Origin: QHXQ01 sp045807745
GTDB lineage: Bacteria; Acidobacteriota; Blastocatellia; Pyrinomonadales; Pyrinomonadaceae
Length of the DNA stretch: 64,000 nt
Reading direction: 5' to 3'
NCBI GenBank assembly: GCA_045807745.1
Contig: JBJMGT010000002.1
Coordinates: 170,105-234,104, forward strand
In this document: positions 7,157-16,159 of the stretch, piece after piece
Layout: each line of letters starts with the position of its first letter
Position numbering within the stretch: position 1 is the first letter of the stretch
Program-made: the position numbers and the translations under genes
The notes under the pieces: generated by a model
Told to the model about the DNA's origin: nothing
Database searches by the model: none
Seen by the model: only the letters and a program-made list of their open reading frames with translations

Positions 7157-9520
7157 TCAGCCTGTGTGTGCGCGCGACTCGACCAGATGGAGCGGCGCGT
7201 GCTCGGCGACAAGCGAGCCGGTGCCGGTGCGCGCTCGCGCGGCGCGCGGCCAAGTGATGCGGAAGCGGCTGCCCTCGCCCGGTTGACTCTCAACCGCGAT
7301 CTCGCCTTCCAACAACTCGACGATCTTGCGTGTGATGGCTAACCCTAGTCCAACGCCGCTGTAAGCGCGTGTCAGTCGGTCGTCCACCTGCCGGAACTTG
7401 TCGAAGATAAAGCCGAGCGATTCGCGCGACATGCCGATGCCTGTGTCGCGCACTTCGAGCGCCCAGCGCACGTCATCAAGCGGCGCGGCCGTGACGGCAA
7501 TCGTCCCGCTCGCCGTGAACTTGACGGCGTTGCCGATCAAGTTGGTGAGCACCTGCGTGAGCTTGCGCCGGTCACTGACGACGGGGCCGAGCGCGGGCGC
7601 GACATCCACGCGCAACTCGACGTGCTTCGCCGTAGCCTCCGCCTGATACTCGCGCACGATCTCATCGACGATTGCACCCACGTCCACCTCTTCGAGTTGC
7701 AAGGCGGAGCGCCCCGCTTCGAGCCGCGAGTAGTCGAGCAGATCGTTGACGAGATCAAGCAGCGTGCGCGCGTTGCGCTCCATGCGCCCGACCGCTTCAT
7801 GTTGCAGCGGCGCGAGCGGCAGTTGCCGGTCGCGCGTGAGCAGTTGGCACAGCCCGATGATGACGTTCAAAGGCGTGCGCAACTCGTGACTGACGTTTGC
7901 GACAAACGCCGACTTCAGCCGGTCGTGCTCGCGCAAGCGCCCGTAAGCTTCCATCAATTCGCGATACTGTCTGACCTCGCCCGTGATGTCGCGGAAGACT
8001 ACAACCACACCGACGCGCCGCTCGCCCTCGCCGACGAGCGGCGTCGCGCTCACGGCCAGTACGCCCTCTTCATCGTCGCCGCGCATGATCTGCACGTGCT
8101 CGCCTGAGACGTGTTCGCCGCGTTCAAGTGCACGACCCAGCGGCGTCTCGGCCACGGGCAAGACTTTGCCTTGCAGATCGCGCAAGGCCATGTCGGCGAT
8201 AAGTGCCTGCACGCCGTCGCGAAACTCGCCGGGCTGTCGGTCGAGTATGCGCGCGGCGGCCGGGTTGACGCGATAGCGCCCGCGCTCGTCCACGATGATC
8301 ACGCCCTCGTCCATCTGATTGATGACGCTCTCAAGCTCTGCGGCGCGCGCCTTCTCAGCGGCGAACGCGGCGGTCGCCAGTTTCTCCGCGCGCACACGCT
8401 TCGAGACCTCCGAGAGGATCAGGATCAGACCATCGTGCTCGCCCGTGCGCTCGGTCGTCGGCCACAAGATCACGTCCCAGAACTTGTCGCCGTCCGCGCG
8501 CTCCTCTGTGCGCGCGACCAACTCGATGGGCAGACCGTAGTTGACGAACGCGCGGCGTGTGCGGCGCACGTCTTCGACCACCTCGCTCATGACGGCCAGA
8601 CCGGCCGCCGCTTCATATAGCCCGCGCCCGGTCAGCGCCGTTACGTCGCGCTCGACGAGCCGCGCGAAGGTCGAGTTGACCTTGCGCACGATCAGGTTCG
8701 CATCAAGGACGACGACGCCGAGCGGCAGACTGTCGAGCACTTCGGCGATGAAGAGGCCCTGTGTGTGTAGCTCGTTGAACTTCGTCTCCAAGCTCGCCGC
8801 CATCACGTTGAAGCCTTCGGCGAGCGTGCCGATCTCGTCGTTGGTCTCGATGGCGAAACGCTCGTGCAGTTGCCCATCGCCGAGTGTCATGGCCGAAGCC
8901 GCGAGTTGCCGTAGCGGCTTCGTGAACCGGCCGACCGCCCAGACCGCGATGAAGCCCGACGCGCCGAGCGCGAACAGCCACGTCGCCGCGAGCGCGAGGA
9001 ACGAGCGCCATGCGGGTGTGTTCTTCGGCAGCGGCACGCCGACCGCGACGCGCCAACCGTAACGATTAAGTGTCCGCGCACTCGTGATGCGCGCCGCGCC
9101 GTCGCTCCAGCGTTGCTCGCTGACTTCACGCGTGGCATCGCTCTCATTCATGATCTGCGCGGCGGCGGCCGGGTTCGGCACGACCTCGCCGCGCGCGTCG
9201 CGCACGACCAACGCGGCGTCCGCACCGGGCGCGAGTTGTTGCCGCAGTTTCGCGTAGAGGTCTGCGGCCGGGCCGGCTGCAAGGGTTGCGCCCGTGCGCG
9301 CGGATTGCGGATGCGCTTCGAGCCACGAGTCGAGCGCGCCTTCGGCCGCGGCGGTTTCAATGCGCGCGAGCGTGGTCGATTGTTCGATCAAACTCTGGCG
9401 ATAGCTGTTGAGTTGGAACAGGCTGACGATCAGGAGCGGCAGCGACAGCAGGGCCAAGAGCACCAGCAGTTTGGTGCGCACGTCTAAACGAATCTGTCTG
9501 AGCGTGGGGCGCTTCATCAC
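7157..9520 (-). CDS. Sensor histidine kinase with HAMP and two PAS domains
   Basis: 787 residues. Two membrane helices (about 15-35 and 172-192) enclose a 135-residue extracytoplasmic sensor region. HAMP domain around 193-245 (GRFTKPLRQLAAS), first PAS about 255-370, second PAS about 395-500, dimerisation/phosphoacceptor helix with VSHELRTPLN (His near 545), then an intact HATPase domain with N box LTNLIGNAVKF, DTGIGM and GLGLAITRK. It autophosphorylates and passes phosphate to a response regulator, perhaps the single receiver at 10155. Its ATG overlaps the stop of the RsbRD-type gene by four bases (9517-9520), so translation is coupled. The signal sensed is unknown. Confidence 0.92.
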   Translation of the reverse strand: MMKRPTLRQIRLDVRTKLLVLLALLSLPLLIVSLFQLNSYRQSLIEQSTTLARIETAAAEGALDSWLEAHPQSARTGATLAAGPAADLYAKLRQQLAPGADAALVVRDARGEVVPNPAAAAQIMNESDATREVSEQRWSDGAARITSARTLNRYGWRVAVGVPLPKNTPAWRSFLALAATWLFALGASGFIAVWAVGRFTKPLRQLAASAMTLGDGQLHERFAIETNDEIGTLAEGFNVMAASLETKFNELHTQGLFIAEVLDSLPLGVVVLDANLIVRKVNSTFARLVERDVTALTGRGLYEAAAGLAVMSEVVEDVRRTRRAFVNYGLPIELVARTEERADGDKFWDVILWPTTERTGEHDGLILILSEVSKRVRAEKLATAAFAAEKARAAELESVINQMDEGVIIVDERGRYRVNPAAARILDRQPGEFRDGVQALIADMALRDLQGKVLPVAETPLGRALERGEHVSGEHVQIMRGDDEEGVLAVSATPLVGEGERRVGVVVVFRDITGEVRQYRELMEAYGRLREHDRLKSAFVANVSHELRTPLNVIIGLCQLLTRDRQLPLAPLQHEAVGRMERNARTLLDLVNDLLDYSRLEAGRSALQLEEVDVGAIVDEIVREYQAEATAKHVELRVDVAPALGPVVSDRRKLTQVLTNLIGNAVKFTASGTIAVTAAPLDDVRWALEVRDTGIGMSRESLGFIFDKFRQVDDRLTRAYSGVGLGLAITRKIVELLEGEIAVESQPGEGSRFRITWPRAARARTGTGSLVAEHAPLHLVESRAHTG

Positions 9521-10032
9521 GTCTCGTCTCGACCCCGGCGGCTGTCGCGGCGACGCGCCGGCGGCCAGACCGTCATGCGTGTCTGCACGGGCGGGCGCAA
9601 GCTGGCAGCGTAAGTGACCAGCGTCTGGGCGAGCATCTCATCGAGCAGCGCATCGGTGCGCCGGAGTGCGGCGCGCAAGGCCCAAAGGTCACCGTCCGTG
9701 GCCATCGGGCTTTCACGCCACAAAAAATCATGCAAGACTCCGCGTAAAATCATCAACTCCCGTGCCACTTCGTCGAGCAGGCAGCCCTGCTGAAAACGCA
9801 CCTGCACATGGCGGCGCAAGTAACGCGCCGATTCGCTGATCTGACTCTCCGTCGCCGCCTCGTCCAAAAGGTGCGCCCACTCGGCCAACACCTCCGGGAG
9901 CGGCTCGACCAACTGCCGGTAAGACAGCAGGGCCGGCAAGTCCGTGCGCCGCTCGGCGTAGACGCCATCAGCCCATGCGCGCGTCAGCGCATCCTCGTGC
10001 GCGTGCAGCAACCCTGTGAACCGACCCGGCAT
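9517..10032 (-). CDS. RsbRD N-terminal-domain-like regulatory protein
   Basis: 171 residues, all-helical. The segment with LLHAHEDALTRAWADGVY, followed by LLSYRQLVEPLPEVLAEWAHLL and RYLRRHVQVRFQQG, resembles the RsbRD/RsbR N-terminal (globin-like, non-haem) sensor domain found in stressosome proteins and on some histidine kinases. Here it is a stand-alone protein directly before, and overlapping by four bases, a histidine kinase gene, suggesting the two act together. The C-terminal 20 residues are Arg-rich. Assignment is by pattern only. Confidence 0.6.
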   Translation of the reverse strand: MPGRFTGLLHAHEDALTRAWADGVYAERRTDLPALLSYRQLVEPLPEVLAEWAHLLDEAATESQISESARYLRRHVQVRFQQGCLLDEVARELMILRGVLHDFLWRESPMATDGDLWALRAALRRTDALLDEMLAQTLVTYAASLRPPVQTRMTVWPPARRRDSRRGRDET

Positions 10033-10040
10033 AAACGCGT

Positions 10041-10149
10041 AGAGGTCAGAGGTTAAAGGTTAGAGGTCAGTAGAAGTTCCAAGTTCGAGATGCAAAGCTC
10101 AGACAGACGCTCAAGCTGTCTGACCTCTAACCTCTAACCTCTGACCTCT
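10041..10149. repeat. Tandem-repeat hairpin element (GAGGTCA/GAGGTTA type)
   Basis: Left arm 10041-10070 and right arm 10120-10149, each 30 bases, are reverse complements with one mismatch. Unit is AGAGGTCAG/AGAGGTTA. Loop is 49 bases. The same unit occurs as a single arm at 3873. Confidence 0.85.
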
Positions 10150-10154
10150 GATCT

Positions 10155-10541
10155 TCATTCCGGCAGTAACTGCTGCAACAGACTTTCCAAGCGGTCGAAG
10201 TCAACCGGCTTGGTCATGTACTCGTTGCAGCCGGCGGCGAGGGCGTCGGCGCGAAAGTCGCTGGTGTCGTGGGCGGAGATGGCGACGATGGGGGTGTGGG
10301 CCATGCCGTCGAGTTGGCGGATTTGGCGCGTGGCGGCCAGCCCGTCAATCTGCGGCAGACTCAAATCCATCAGGATCAGATGCGGCTGCTCGCGCGCAGC
10401 CATCGTGACCGCCTCCTGCCCGTTGATGGCTTCGATCACGCGATAACCGCCCATTTCAAGCAGACGCCTCATCATGAAGCGGTTATCCTCGAAATCTTCG
10501 ACTACCAACACGGTCTTGGCTGCGCCGTTCTCCGATCCCAT
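10155..10541 (-). CDS. Single-domain response regulator (CheY-like receiver)
   Basis: 128 residues, one receiver domain. The acidic pocket is E15/D16, the phosphoacceptor is D59 in LILMDLSLP, the conserved Thr/Ser position is in IVAISAHD, and the Lys is in YMTKPVDF. There is no output domain. It follows the RsbRD/histidine-kinase pair on the same strand after a hairpin element and is likely their phosphorylation partner or part of a relay. The domain match is certain; the partner is inferred. Confidence 0.88.
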   Translation of the reverse strand: MGSENGAAKTVLVVEDFEDNRFMMRRLLEMGGYRVIEAINGQEAVTMAAREQPHLILMDLSLPQIDGLAATRQIRQLDGMAHTPIVAISAHDTSDFRADALAAGCNEYMTKPVDFDRLESLLQQLLPE

Positions 10542-10760
10542 GTGCGGACTACCTCCAGACAGTTTTAGCCCTTATGTGACCCCGCCCATGTACGTTGCGC
10601 CGTATCACTAGCAAACACTTCGCATTTTTGTTAAGATGCCGCATCGAAACGCAACACTGAAGACACATCTATCGGGTTTAATTCGTACAGCCCACGCACC
10701 TTATGTTTGGCCTCGTCGCGTGCTATACGAACGCCCGACGGCAAGAGATTCTTGAGCCAA

Positions 10761-11411
10761 ATGAAGCCTTTAATGTCGGAATCACGCGACGCCGAAGCCT
10801 TGCAGGAACTGGGGCGTGCCTCCGTGCAGATCGTCCACGACCTCAAAAATCAGATCAATGGTCTCAAACTTTATGCCACGTTCCTGCGCAAGCGGCTGGA
10901 GAAATCGGACGGGCGCGCCGACGAACTCGAAACCGTCAACAAGTTGCTCGCCGGTCTCGAACGCACAGCCGCCGACATGACCACGCTCGTGCGCTATGGG
11001 CGCCCCGTCGAATTGCGCCGCGTGCCGCACACAGACCTCAGACGCGTGCTCGTCGCCGCGCTTGAGCGCGAACCGGAGGCGACCGGCGCTGAAGCGTGTC
11101 CGGGCGAGTTTGATCAAGCCGCGCTCACGGAAGCATTAAAGCACATCGATGCCACGCTCGCCGCGCCAAATCCGAACGCGCCGCGCCCCGCTGTCCAACT
11201 GCGCTGCGCGGATGCAGACGGCACACGCTTCGGCGTCATTGAGTGGCGCGGGCTGCCACCAGCGAGCGCAGAGCTGTTCAACTCTTTCGCCGGCGGGCAG
11301 GGTCTGCGTCTCGCGCTCGCCGCCAAGATCATACGCGCCCACGGCGGCCAAATCGAACACGAAGCCGGTGCGGTGCGTGTGCGCATACCTTTGGACAGGG
11401 CTGAGGGCTGA
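10761..11411 (+). CDS. Histidine-kinase-like protein with degenerate ATPase domain
   Basis: 216 residues from ATG 10761 (the frame stays open upstream only to a TTG at 10707). IVHDLKNQINGLKLYATFL near residue 24 is an H box. The C-terminus keeps a G2-like GQGLRLALAAKIIRAHGGQI, but the N box asparagine is missing (ALTEALKHIDATL in its place) and no DTGxG is present. It ends in a repeat arm that supplies the stop codon. The NtrC-family regulator starts 77 bases downstream, so it is the natural partner, perhaps as a phosphotransfer protein or phosphatase rather than an active kinase. Confidence 0.65.
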   Translation: MKPLMSESRDAEALQELGRASVQIVHDLKNQINGLKLYATFLRKRLEKSDGRADELETVNKLLAGLERTAADMTTLVRYGRPVELRRVPHTDLRRVLVAALEREPEATGAEACPGEFDQAALTEALKHIDATLAAPNPNAPRPAVQLRCADADGTRFGVIEWRGLPPASAELFNSFAGGQGLRLALAAKIIRAHGGQIEHEAGAVRVRIPLDRAEG

Positions 11412-11467
11412 GGGCTGAGGGCTGAAGCTGTCTTTATTCAGCCCTCAGCCCTCAGCCCCCAGCCCTG
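11396..11467. repeat. Tandem-repeat hairpin element (GAGGGCT type)
   Basis: Left arm 11396-11425 repeats CTGAGGG four times; right arm 11438-11467 is the reverse complement with one mismatch. Loop is 12 bases. The stop codon of the kinase-like gene (11409-11411) and its last three codons lie inside the left arm. Confidence 0.85.
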
Positions 11468-11488
11468 CTTTTCTACGGGAGACAGACG

Positions 11489-12880
11489 GTGGATCGTAAA
11501 GACGTTCGCATTTTAGTGATCGATGACGAGCCGATGATGGCGGACTCGCTCAAGCAGAATTTAAGCGAGGATGGTTACACGGTGGACACGGCTTCGACCG
11601 GCGCGGAGGCGATAGAGTCATTCGACACCGGCGGCCAGCATATCGCGATCTGCGATATCCAACTGCCCGACATGGACGGCATTGAAATCCTGCGCCACAT
11701 CAAGGACGCACGCCCTTCGACTGAGGTCATCATGGCGACCGGCTACGGCTCGGTTGATCGCGCCGTGATGGCGACGAAGGCGGGTGCGTTCTGGTTTCTC
11801 GAAAAGCCATTTGAGTACGAGGTCTTGCAGAAGCTCATCGAGAAGGCGCTCGAACGACAGGAGTTGATGGCCGAGACCGAGACGATGCGCCAGCGGCTGA
11901 CGACGCGCACAGAGTATTTCAACATCATCGGCGGCTCGAAACAGATGCAGACGATCTACGAGACCATCGAATCGGTCGCTAAGGCGGACGCGAACGTTTT
12001 GATCGTCGGCGAGTCGGGCACGGGTAAGGAGTTGATCGCCAACGCGATTCACTACAACTCTCTGCGCGCGAAGAAGCCGTTCATCAAGGTCAACTGCGCG
12101 GCGCTCCCGAAAGAGTTGATCGAGTCGGAGCTATTCGGGCACACGAAGGGCGCGTTCACCGGCGCGCACGCAGACAAGGACGGCTTGATCCAACACGCGG
12201 CCGGCGGCTCGCTGTTGCTTGATGAGATCGCGGAGATGCCGGTCGAGTTGCAACCCAAACTGTTGCGCGTTCTGCAAGAGCGTAGCTATCGCAAGATCGG
12301 CTCGGAGAAGACGCATGCCGTCGACTTCCGTCTGATCTGTTCGACCAATCGGCCGCCGGCCGATGCGATCCGCGACGGCTGCCTGCGCGACGATCTCTTC
12401 TATCGCATCTCGACCATCACGATCCACGTGCCCCCTTTGCGCGAGCGCGCCGAAGATATCCAGTTGCTTGCCGAGCACTTTCTCAAGATGTACGCGCGCA
12501 AATACCAGCGTCCGATCACGGGCATTTCGCAGGCGGCCTATCAGCGTCTGTTCGGCCATACATGGCCCGGCAACGTGCGCGAGTTGCAAAACGTGCTTGA
12601 GCGCGCTGTGCTGCTCGCCAAGGGCAACAAGATCGAGCCGGTCGATCTGCCGTTCGACAACGGCACGCTGCCCGAAAAGGCCGCGGCCGGCGGGGCTTGG
12701 GACGTGCCGCCCAACATGACGCTCGAAGACATCGAGAAGCTCGTCATCGAGAAGACCTTGCAACGCACGGGCGGCAACAAGCAAGCGGCCGCGAACCTGC
12801 TCGGCATCTATCGCCCGCGCCTCTACAGCAAGATTCGCAAGTACAACATCGACATCAACGCGCTCACCGCGCAAAGCTAA
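11489..12880 (+). CDS. NtrC-family sigma-54 dependent response regulator
   Basis: 463 residues, GTG start with GGGAGA upstream. Receiver domain at 1-125 with acidic VIDDEP, phosphoacceptor Asp in AICDIQLPDMDG and Lys in FLEKPFEY. AAA+ domain at about 145-385 with Walker A GESGTGKE (near 174), sigma-54 contact loop GAFTGA (near 220), Walker B LLLDEIAEM and WPGNVRELQNVLERAV. Fis-type helix-turn-helix at about 425-460 (NKQAAANLLGIYRPRLYSKI). It binds enhancers and activates sigma-54 promoters on phosphorylation. The partner is probably the kinase-like protein immediately upstream. Its TAA lies at the edge of a hairpin element. Confidence 0.95.
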   Translation: MDRKDVRILVIDDEPMMADSLKQNLSEDGYTVDTASTGAEAIESFDTGGQHIAICDIQLPDMDGIEILRHIKDARPSTEVIMATGYGSVDRAVMATKAGAFWFLEKPFEYEVLQKLIEKALERQELMAETETMRQRLTTRTEYFNIIGGSKQMQTIYETIESVAKADANVLIVGESGTGKELIANAIHYNSLRAKKPFIKVNCAALPKELIESELFGHTKGAFTGAHADKDGLIQHAAGGSLLLDEIAEMPVELQPKLLRVLQERSYRKIGSEKTHAVDFRLICSTNRPPADAIRDGCLRDDLFYRISTITIHVPPLRERAEDIQLLAEHFLKMYARKYQRPITGISQAAYQRLFGHTWPGNVRELQNVLERAVLLAKGNKIEPVDLPFDNGTLPEKAAAGGAWDVPPNMTLEDIEKLVIEKTLQRTGGNKQAAANLLGIYRPRLYSKIRKYNIDINALTAQS

Positions 12881-12993
12881 GTCCCAAGTCTCAAGTCCCA
12901 TGTCCAAAGTCATGCCCCAACCTGCGGCACCGACATTCGACATGGGACTTGAGACTTGAGACCTGGGACTTGAGACTTGAGACTTGGGACTTA
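12878..12993. repeat. Tandem-repeat hairpin element with unequal arms (GGGACTTGAGACTT type)
   Basis: Left arm 12878-12904 (27 bases) matches the reverse complement of the ends of right arm 12939-12993 (55 bases). The right arm has roughly twice as many copies of GAGACTT/GGGACTT. The outermost TAAGTCCC and GGGACTTA supply the stop codons of both convergent flanking genes (12878-12880 for the regulator, 12991-12993 for queD). Confidence 0.85.
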
Positions 12994-13374
12994 ATCGATC
13001 TGATACGTCGCCACGCTGGTCGGGGTCTCATAACAGCGCACCTTGTAGACCGCGACGCGCTCGTCGCCCACCTGCGCGGCCACTCGTTCGAGAATATAGC
13101 GCGCGAGGTTTTCGGCCGACGGGTTTAGTTCTGCATCAAACGGCGGCAACTCGTTGATGTTTCGATGATCGAGATAACGCACGACCTCGTCGGCCGCCGC
13201 TTTCAACTCACCGAAGTCCACCAGCAACCCGATGTTGTCCAACTCGCGCCCGCGCGCATAGATTTCAATCTTGTAGTTGTGCCCGTGCAGGTTCTCGCAC
13301 TTCCCCTTATAGCCACGCAACTGATGCGCGCTCGAAAAGTTGCGCTCGATCATTACTTCAAACGTGCCGGCCAT
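12991..13374 (-). CDS. queD: 6-carboxy-tetrahydropterin synthase
   Basis: 127 residues, the usual length. Zinc ligands H17, H30 and H32 (LHGHNY) and catalytic C26 (KGKCENLHGH) are present, with DHRNIN near residue 70 and YETPTS near 115. It makes 6-carboxy-5,6,7,8-tetrahydropterin from dihydroneopterin triphosphate in queuosine/7-deazaguanine synthesis. The ancient fold is shared with PTPS; the Cys-x3-HGH pattern fits QueD. No other queuosine genes are in the window. Confidence 0.9.
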   Translation of the reverse strand: MAGTFEVMIERNFSSAHQLRGYKGKCENLHGHNYKIEIYARGRELDNIGLLVDFGELKAAADEVVRYLDHRNINELPPFDAELNPSAENLARYILERVAAQVGDERVAVYKVRCYETPTSVATYQID

Positions 13375-13388
13375 GATCTATTTATAAC

Positions 13389-14096
13389 TCACTCTCGAAA
13401 AATCTGACGGTAACGATTGCCTATTAGCTTAGCGATGCGACGGTTCAAACGGTGCTGCCAGTTACTCGCACCCGCTTCGTCTAATAATTCGGCAATATCG
13501 TCGTAGCCTTGCTCTTCAGCAAACTGTAAAGGCGTCCTCAGCCGGTGGCCATCGAAATCACAGGCCCAAGTAAATTTTGCGCCGCGGGCCAGCAGAAGAT
13601 TCACGGTCTCTGTATCATGACGATAGATGGCATTGTAGAGTGGCGGCCAATGAAGCCCATTACCTATGTTTATTTCCGCGCCGTTATCAAGTAAAAGGCG
13701 TGCAACCTCAGTGTGACTATTGCTAACGGCCAGAGGTAGCGGCGGCGCACTATCGTCTAAATGTCCGTTAACATTTGCCCCTGCCTGAAGCGCCGCTCGC
13801 ACCTCCGCCAGATTACCTTCTGAAGCGGCAGTAGAAAGCTTGGTCTGGAGCGGGTAGCAGTACGGGTCATAAACATCACCGTACCTTTCATCGACCTCCG
13901 GAATCCAAACATAATACCCAGCTTTACAGGGATGCGCTTGCTCGTTGTTCTGCGATTGGAATGCGATCTGTGGCTCTTTCGGCCAAGCTTTTAGTCTTGC
14001 GTGATGCCGGCCGTGATAAGAAGCAACAGCCGCGACTCCAATAAAGAAGGTAACAAGTCCGACGGCGACATAACCGGCACGTGTGCTAATGCGCAT
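13389..14096 (-). CDS. Ankyrin-repeat protein with N-terminal membrane anchor
   Basis: 235 residues. An N-terminal hydrophobic helix (YVAVGLVTFFIGVAAVASY) is followed by an exported segment with two Cys (AHPCKAGYY and DPYCYPL), then about four ankyrin repeats from residue 85 (for example SEGNLAEVRAALQAGANVNG, HTEVARLLLDNGAEIN, DTETVNLLLARGAKFT). Protein-protein binding is the usual role. Base composition is clearly lower in GC than its neighbours (about half GC over 13681-13740), suggesting a recent arrival. It stands alone between queD and the helicase. Confidence 0.75.
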   Translation of the reverse strand: MRISTRAGYVAVGLVTFFIGVAAVASYHGRHHARLKAWPKEPQIAFQSQNNEQAHPCKAGYYVWIPEVDERYGDVYDPYCYPLQTKLSTAASEGNLAEVRAALQAGANVNGHLDDSAPPLPLAVSNSHTEVARLLLDNGAEINIGNGLHWPPLYNAIYRHDTETVNLLLARGAKFTWACDFDGHRLRTPLQFAEEQGYDDIAELLDEAGASNWQHRLNRRIAKLIGNRYRQIFRE

Positions 14097-14128
14097 TCTT
14101 ACCCCACCTCCAAAAACCAGCGAAACTA

Positions 14129-16135
14129 TTATCGCGCCAACGCCGCATGCGCTTCAAACACGCGCGCCACTTCCGCGATGTCGCTCGTGACGCGGCACGG
14201 CGGTAGGCTCTTGAGAAACATGCGCCCGTAAGCCTGTGTGCGCAAACGCGGGTCTAAGACCGAGAGCACGCCGCGATCAGTCGCGCTGCGGATCAAGCGA
14301 CCAAGCCCCTGCTTCAAAGTGATGATCGCCTGCGGCACGCTGTACTCGTAGAAGCTTGACCCGCCCGCGTCTTCGATGAAACGTTGGCGCGCGGCCACGA
14401 CCGGATCGGTCGGCACGGCGAACGGCAGCTTGTCGATGATGACGCAGGAGAGCGCTTCGCCGCGCACGTCCACGCCCTGCCAGAAACTTGCCGTCGCAAA
14501 CAAGACGGCGTGCGGCGTCGCGCGAAAACGATCAAGCAGCCAAGACTTCGACGCCTCACCCTGCACGAAGCATGGAAAATCGATCTGCGCGCTGACGCGT
14601 TCGTATAGCGCACGCATCCCCGTCGTACTGGTTGATAAGACGAATGCGCGCCCGCGCGTCACATTCAATAACTGCACGACTTCCGTTGCGGCCGCTTCCG
14701 CCCACTGCGGCGCACGCGGGTCGGGCATCTTCGGCGGTAGATAGAGCACCGCTTGATTCTGATAGTCGTAACTCGCGGGCGCGACCAGCTCGTCCGTCTT
14801 ATCGGCCAGAGGGTTCTGCTCGCCGGCTTCGTCCAACTCCGCCAATCCCAGCCTGCGCCGGATGAAGTCGAAGCGCCCGGCGCTGGCGAGCGTCGCCGAC
14901 GTGAGCACGACCGTCTCGACGCGGTCGAACAACTTGTCCTGTAAGAGCGCCGACACGTCAATCGGCGAGGCGCGCAGGAACACGCCGCGCCCGCGTCGCT
15001 CTAACCAATAGACGTAGCGCTTGTCGTCGCCCGCGACGATGAACTCAAGTTGAAACCGCAACTCGCGCACACGCCGCAGCAGGTTATCGACTTCGGGCGG
15101 CTTATCGCGCAGCATGTCGAGCGTCGTCTCCATGCGTTCGAGCGCACCGTCCAGACTCAAATACGACTGCCCCAAAGCTGTCGCTTCGATCTCGCCGTGC
15201 GCATTCTTGCGTGCGAACGTGCCGGGCAGGATCGGCGCGCGCCCTTCTTCGCCGCGCCCCTCTTTGAAACCGACCCAGAAGTTGTCGGCGAAGCGCACGA
15301 TGCGCCCGGCCGCGCGCGTCAACTCTTTGTTCACACCCGCATCCGTGATCGGGAGCATTTGCAGGTCGCGCAGGAGATCGTCGATCTGATAACTCGATAC
15401 TTGAAACCCGAAGTACTCGGCCGCCACGTCTTCGATCTGATGCGCTTCATCGAAGATGACCGCGCCGTAGTCGGGGATGACCTGCCCGTACTCGCCGCCG
15501 CGCAAGGCGAGGTCAGCGAAGAAGAGATGATGATTGACGATGATGATGTCCGCGTCCTGCGCGCGCTGGCGCATGCGCGTGATGAAGCACGGGTCGTAGT
15601 CGGGGCACTTCTGACCCAGACACGTCTCGGAGCGCGCGTCCACGTGTCGCCAGAACGAAAGATTTTCGGGGAGTTGCGTCAACTCGGCGCGGTCGCCCGT
15701 GCCCGACTCACGCGCCCACTGGCGCACCTCGTCAAAATAATCAACTTCATCAAGCCCATCGAGCACGGGCGAGTTCTCGGCGCGCTTGATGCGTTGCAGA
15801 CAGGCGTAATTATTGCGCCCCTTCATGTAGGCGGCCGTAAACTTCTTCGGCAAGATGCGTTGCAAGAACGGAATGTCCTTCTCCATCAACTGCTCTTGCA
15901 GATTCTTCGTGCCCGTCGAGATGACGACGCGCGCGCCGCGCCCCAAGGCCGCAGCTACCGCCGGCACGAGATACGCGAGTGTCTTCCCTGTCCCTGTGCC
16001 CGCCTCCACGATCAGGTGATGCCGGTCTTCAAACGCACGCATCACCGCCTCGGCCATCTCGATCTGACCGGGGCGATATTCATACTCAGGATGCGCGCGC
16101 GCGATCAATCCATCGCGCCCGAAGATTTCTTCCAT
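14129..16135 (-). CDS. dinG: ATP-dependent helicase, DinG/XPD-like
   Basis: 668 residues. Walker A GTGTGKT near residue 45, four spaced cysteines (NYACLQ and TCLGQKCPDYDPC) expected to hold a 4Fe-4S cluster, DEAH box in IFDEAHQIEDVA near 228, and C-terminal motif VI region QGLGRLIRSATDRG. It is a superfamily 2 5'-3' DNA helicase that acts on R-loops and damaged DNA in related bacteria. Length is similar to E. coli DinG/YoaA. The gene is single; the toxin-antitoxin pair follows on the same strand side at 16160. Confidence 0.92.
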   Translation of the reverse strand: MEEIFGRDGLIARAHPEYEYRPGQIEMAEAVMRAFEDRHHLIVEAGTGTGKTLAYLVPAVAAALGRGARVVISTGTKNLQEQLMEKDIPFLQRILPKKFTAAYMKGRNNYACLQRIKRAENSPVLDGLDEVDYFDEVRQWARESGTGDRAELTQLPENLSFWRHVDARSETCLGQKCPDYDPCFITRMRQRAQDADIIIVNHHLFFADLALRGGEYGQVIPDYGAVIFDEAHQIEDVAAEYFGFQVSSYQIDDLLRDLQMLPITDAGVNKELTRAAGRIVRFADNFWVGFKEGRGEEGRAPILPGTFARKNAHGEIEATALGQSYLSLDGALERMETTLDMLRDKPPEVDNLLRRVRELRFQLEFIVAGDDKRYVYWLERRGRGVFLRASPIDVSALLQDKLFDRVETVVLTSATLASAGRFDFIRRRLGLAELDEAGEQNPLADKTDELVAPASYDYQNQAVLYLPPKMPDPRAPQWAEAAATEVVQLLNVTRGRAFVLSTSTTGMRALYERVSAQIDFPCFVQGEASKSWLLDRFRATPHAVLFATASFWQGVDVRGEALSCVIIDKLPFAVPTDPVVAARQRFIEDAGGSSFYEYSVPQAIITLKQGLGRLIRSATDRGVLSVLDPRLRTQAYGRMFLKSLPPCRVTSDIAEVARVFEAHAALAR

Positions 16136-16159
16136 CGTGAGATTAGTTTAACAGTAAGG

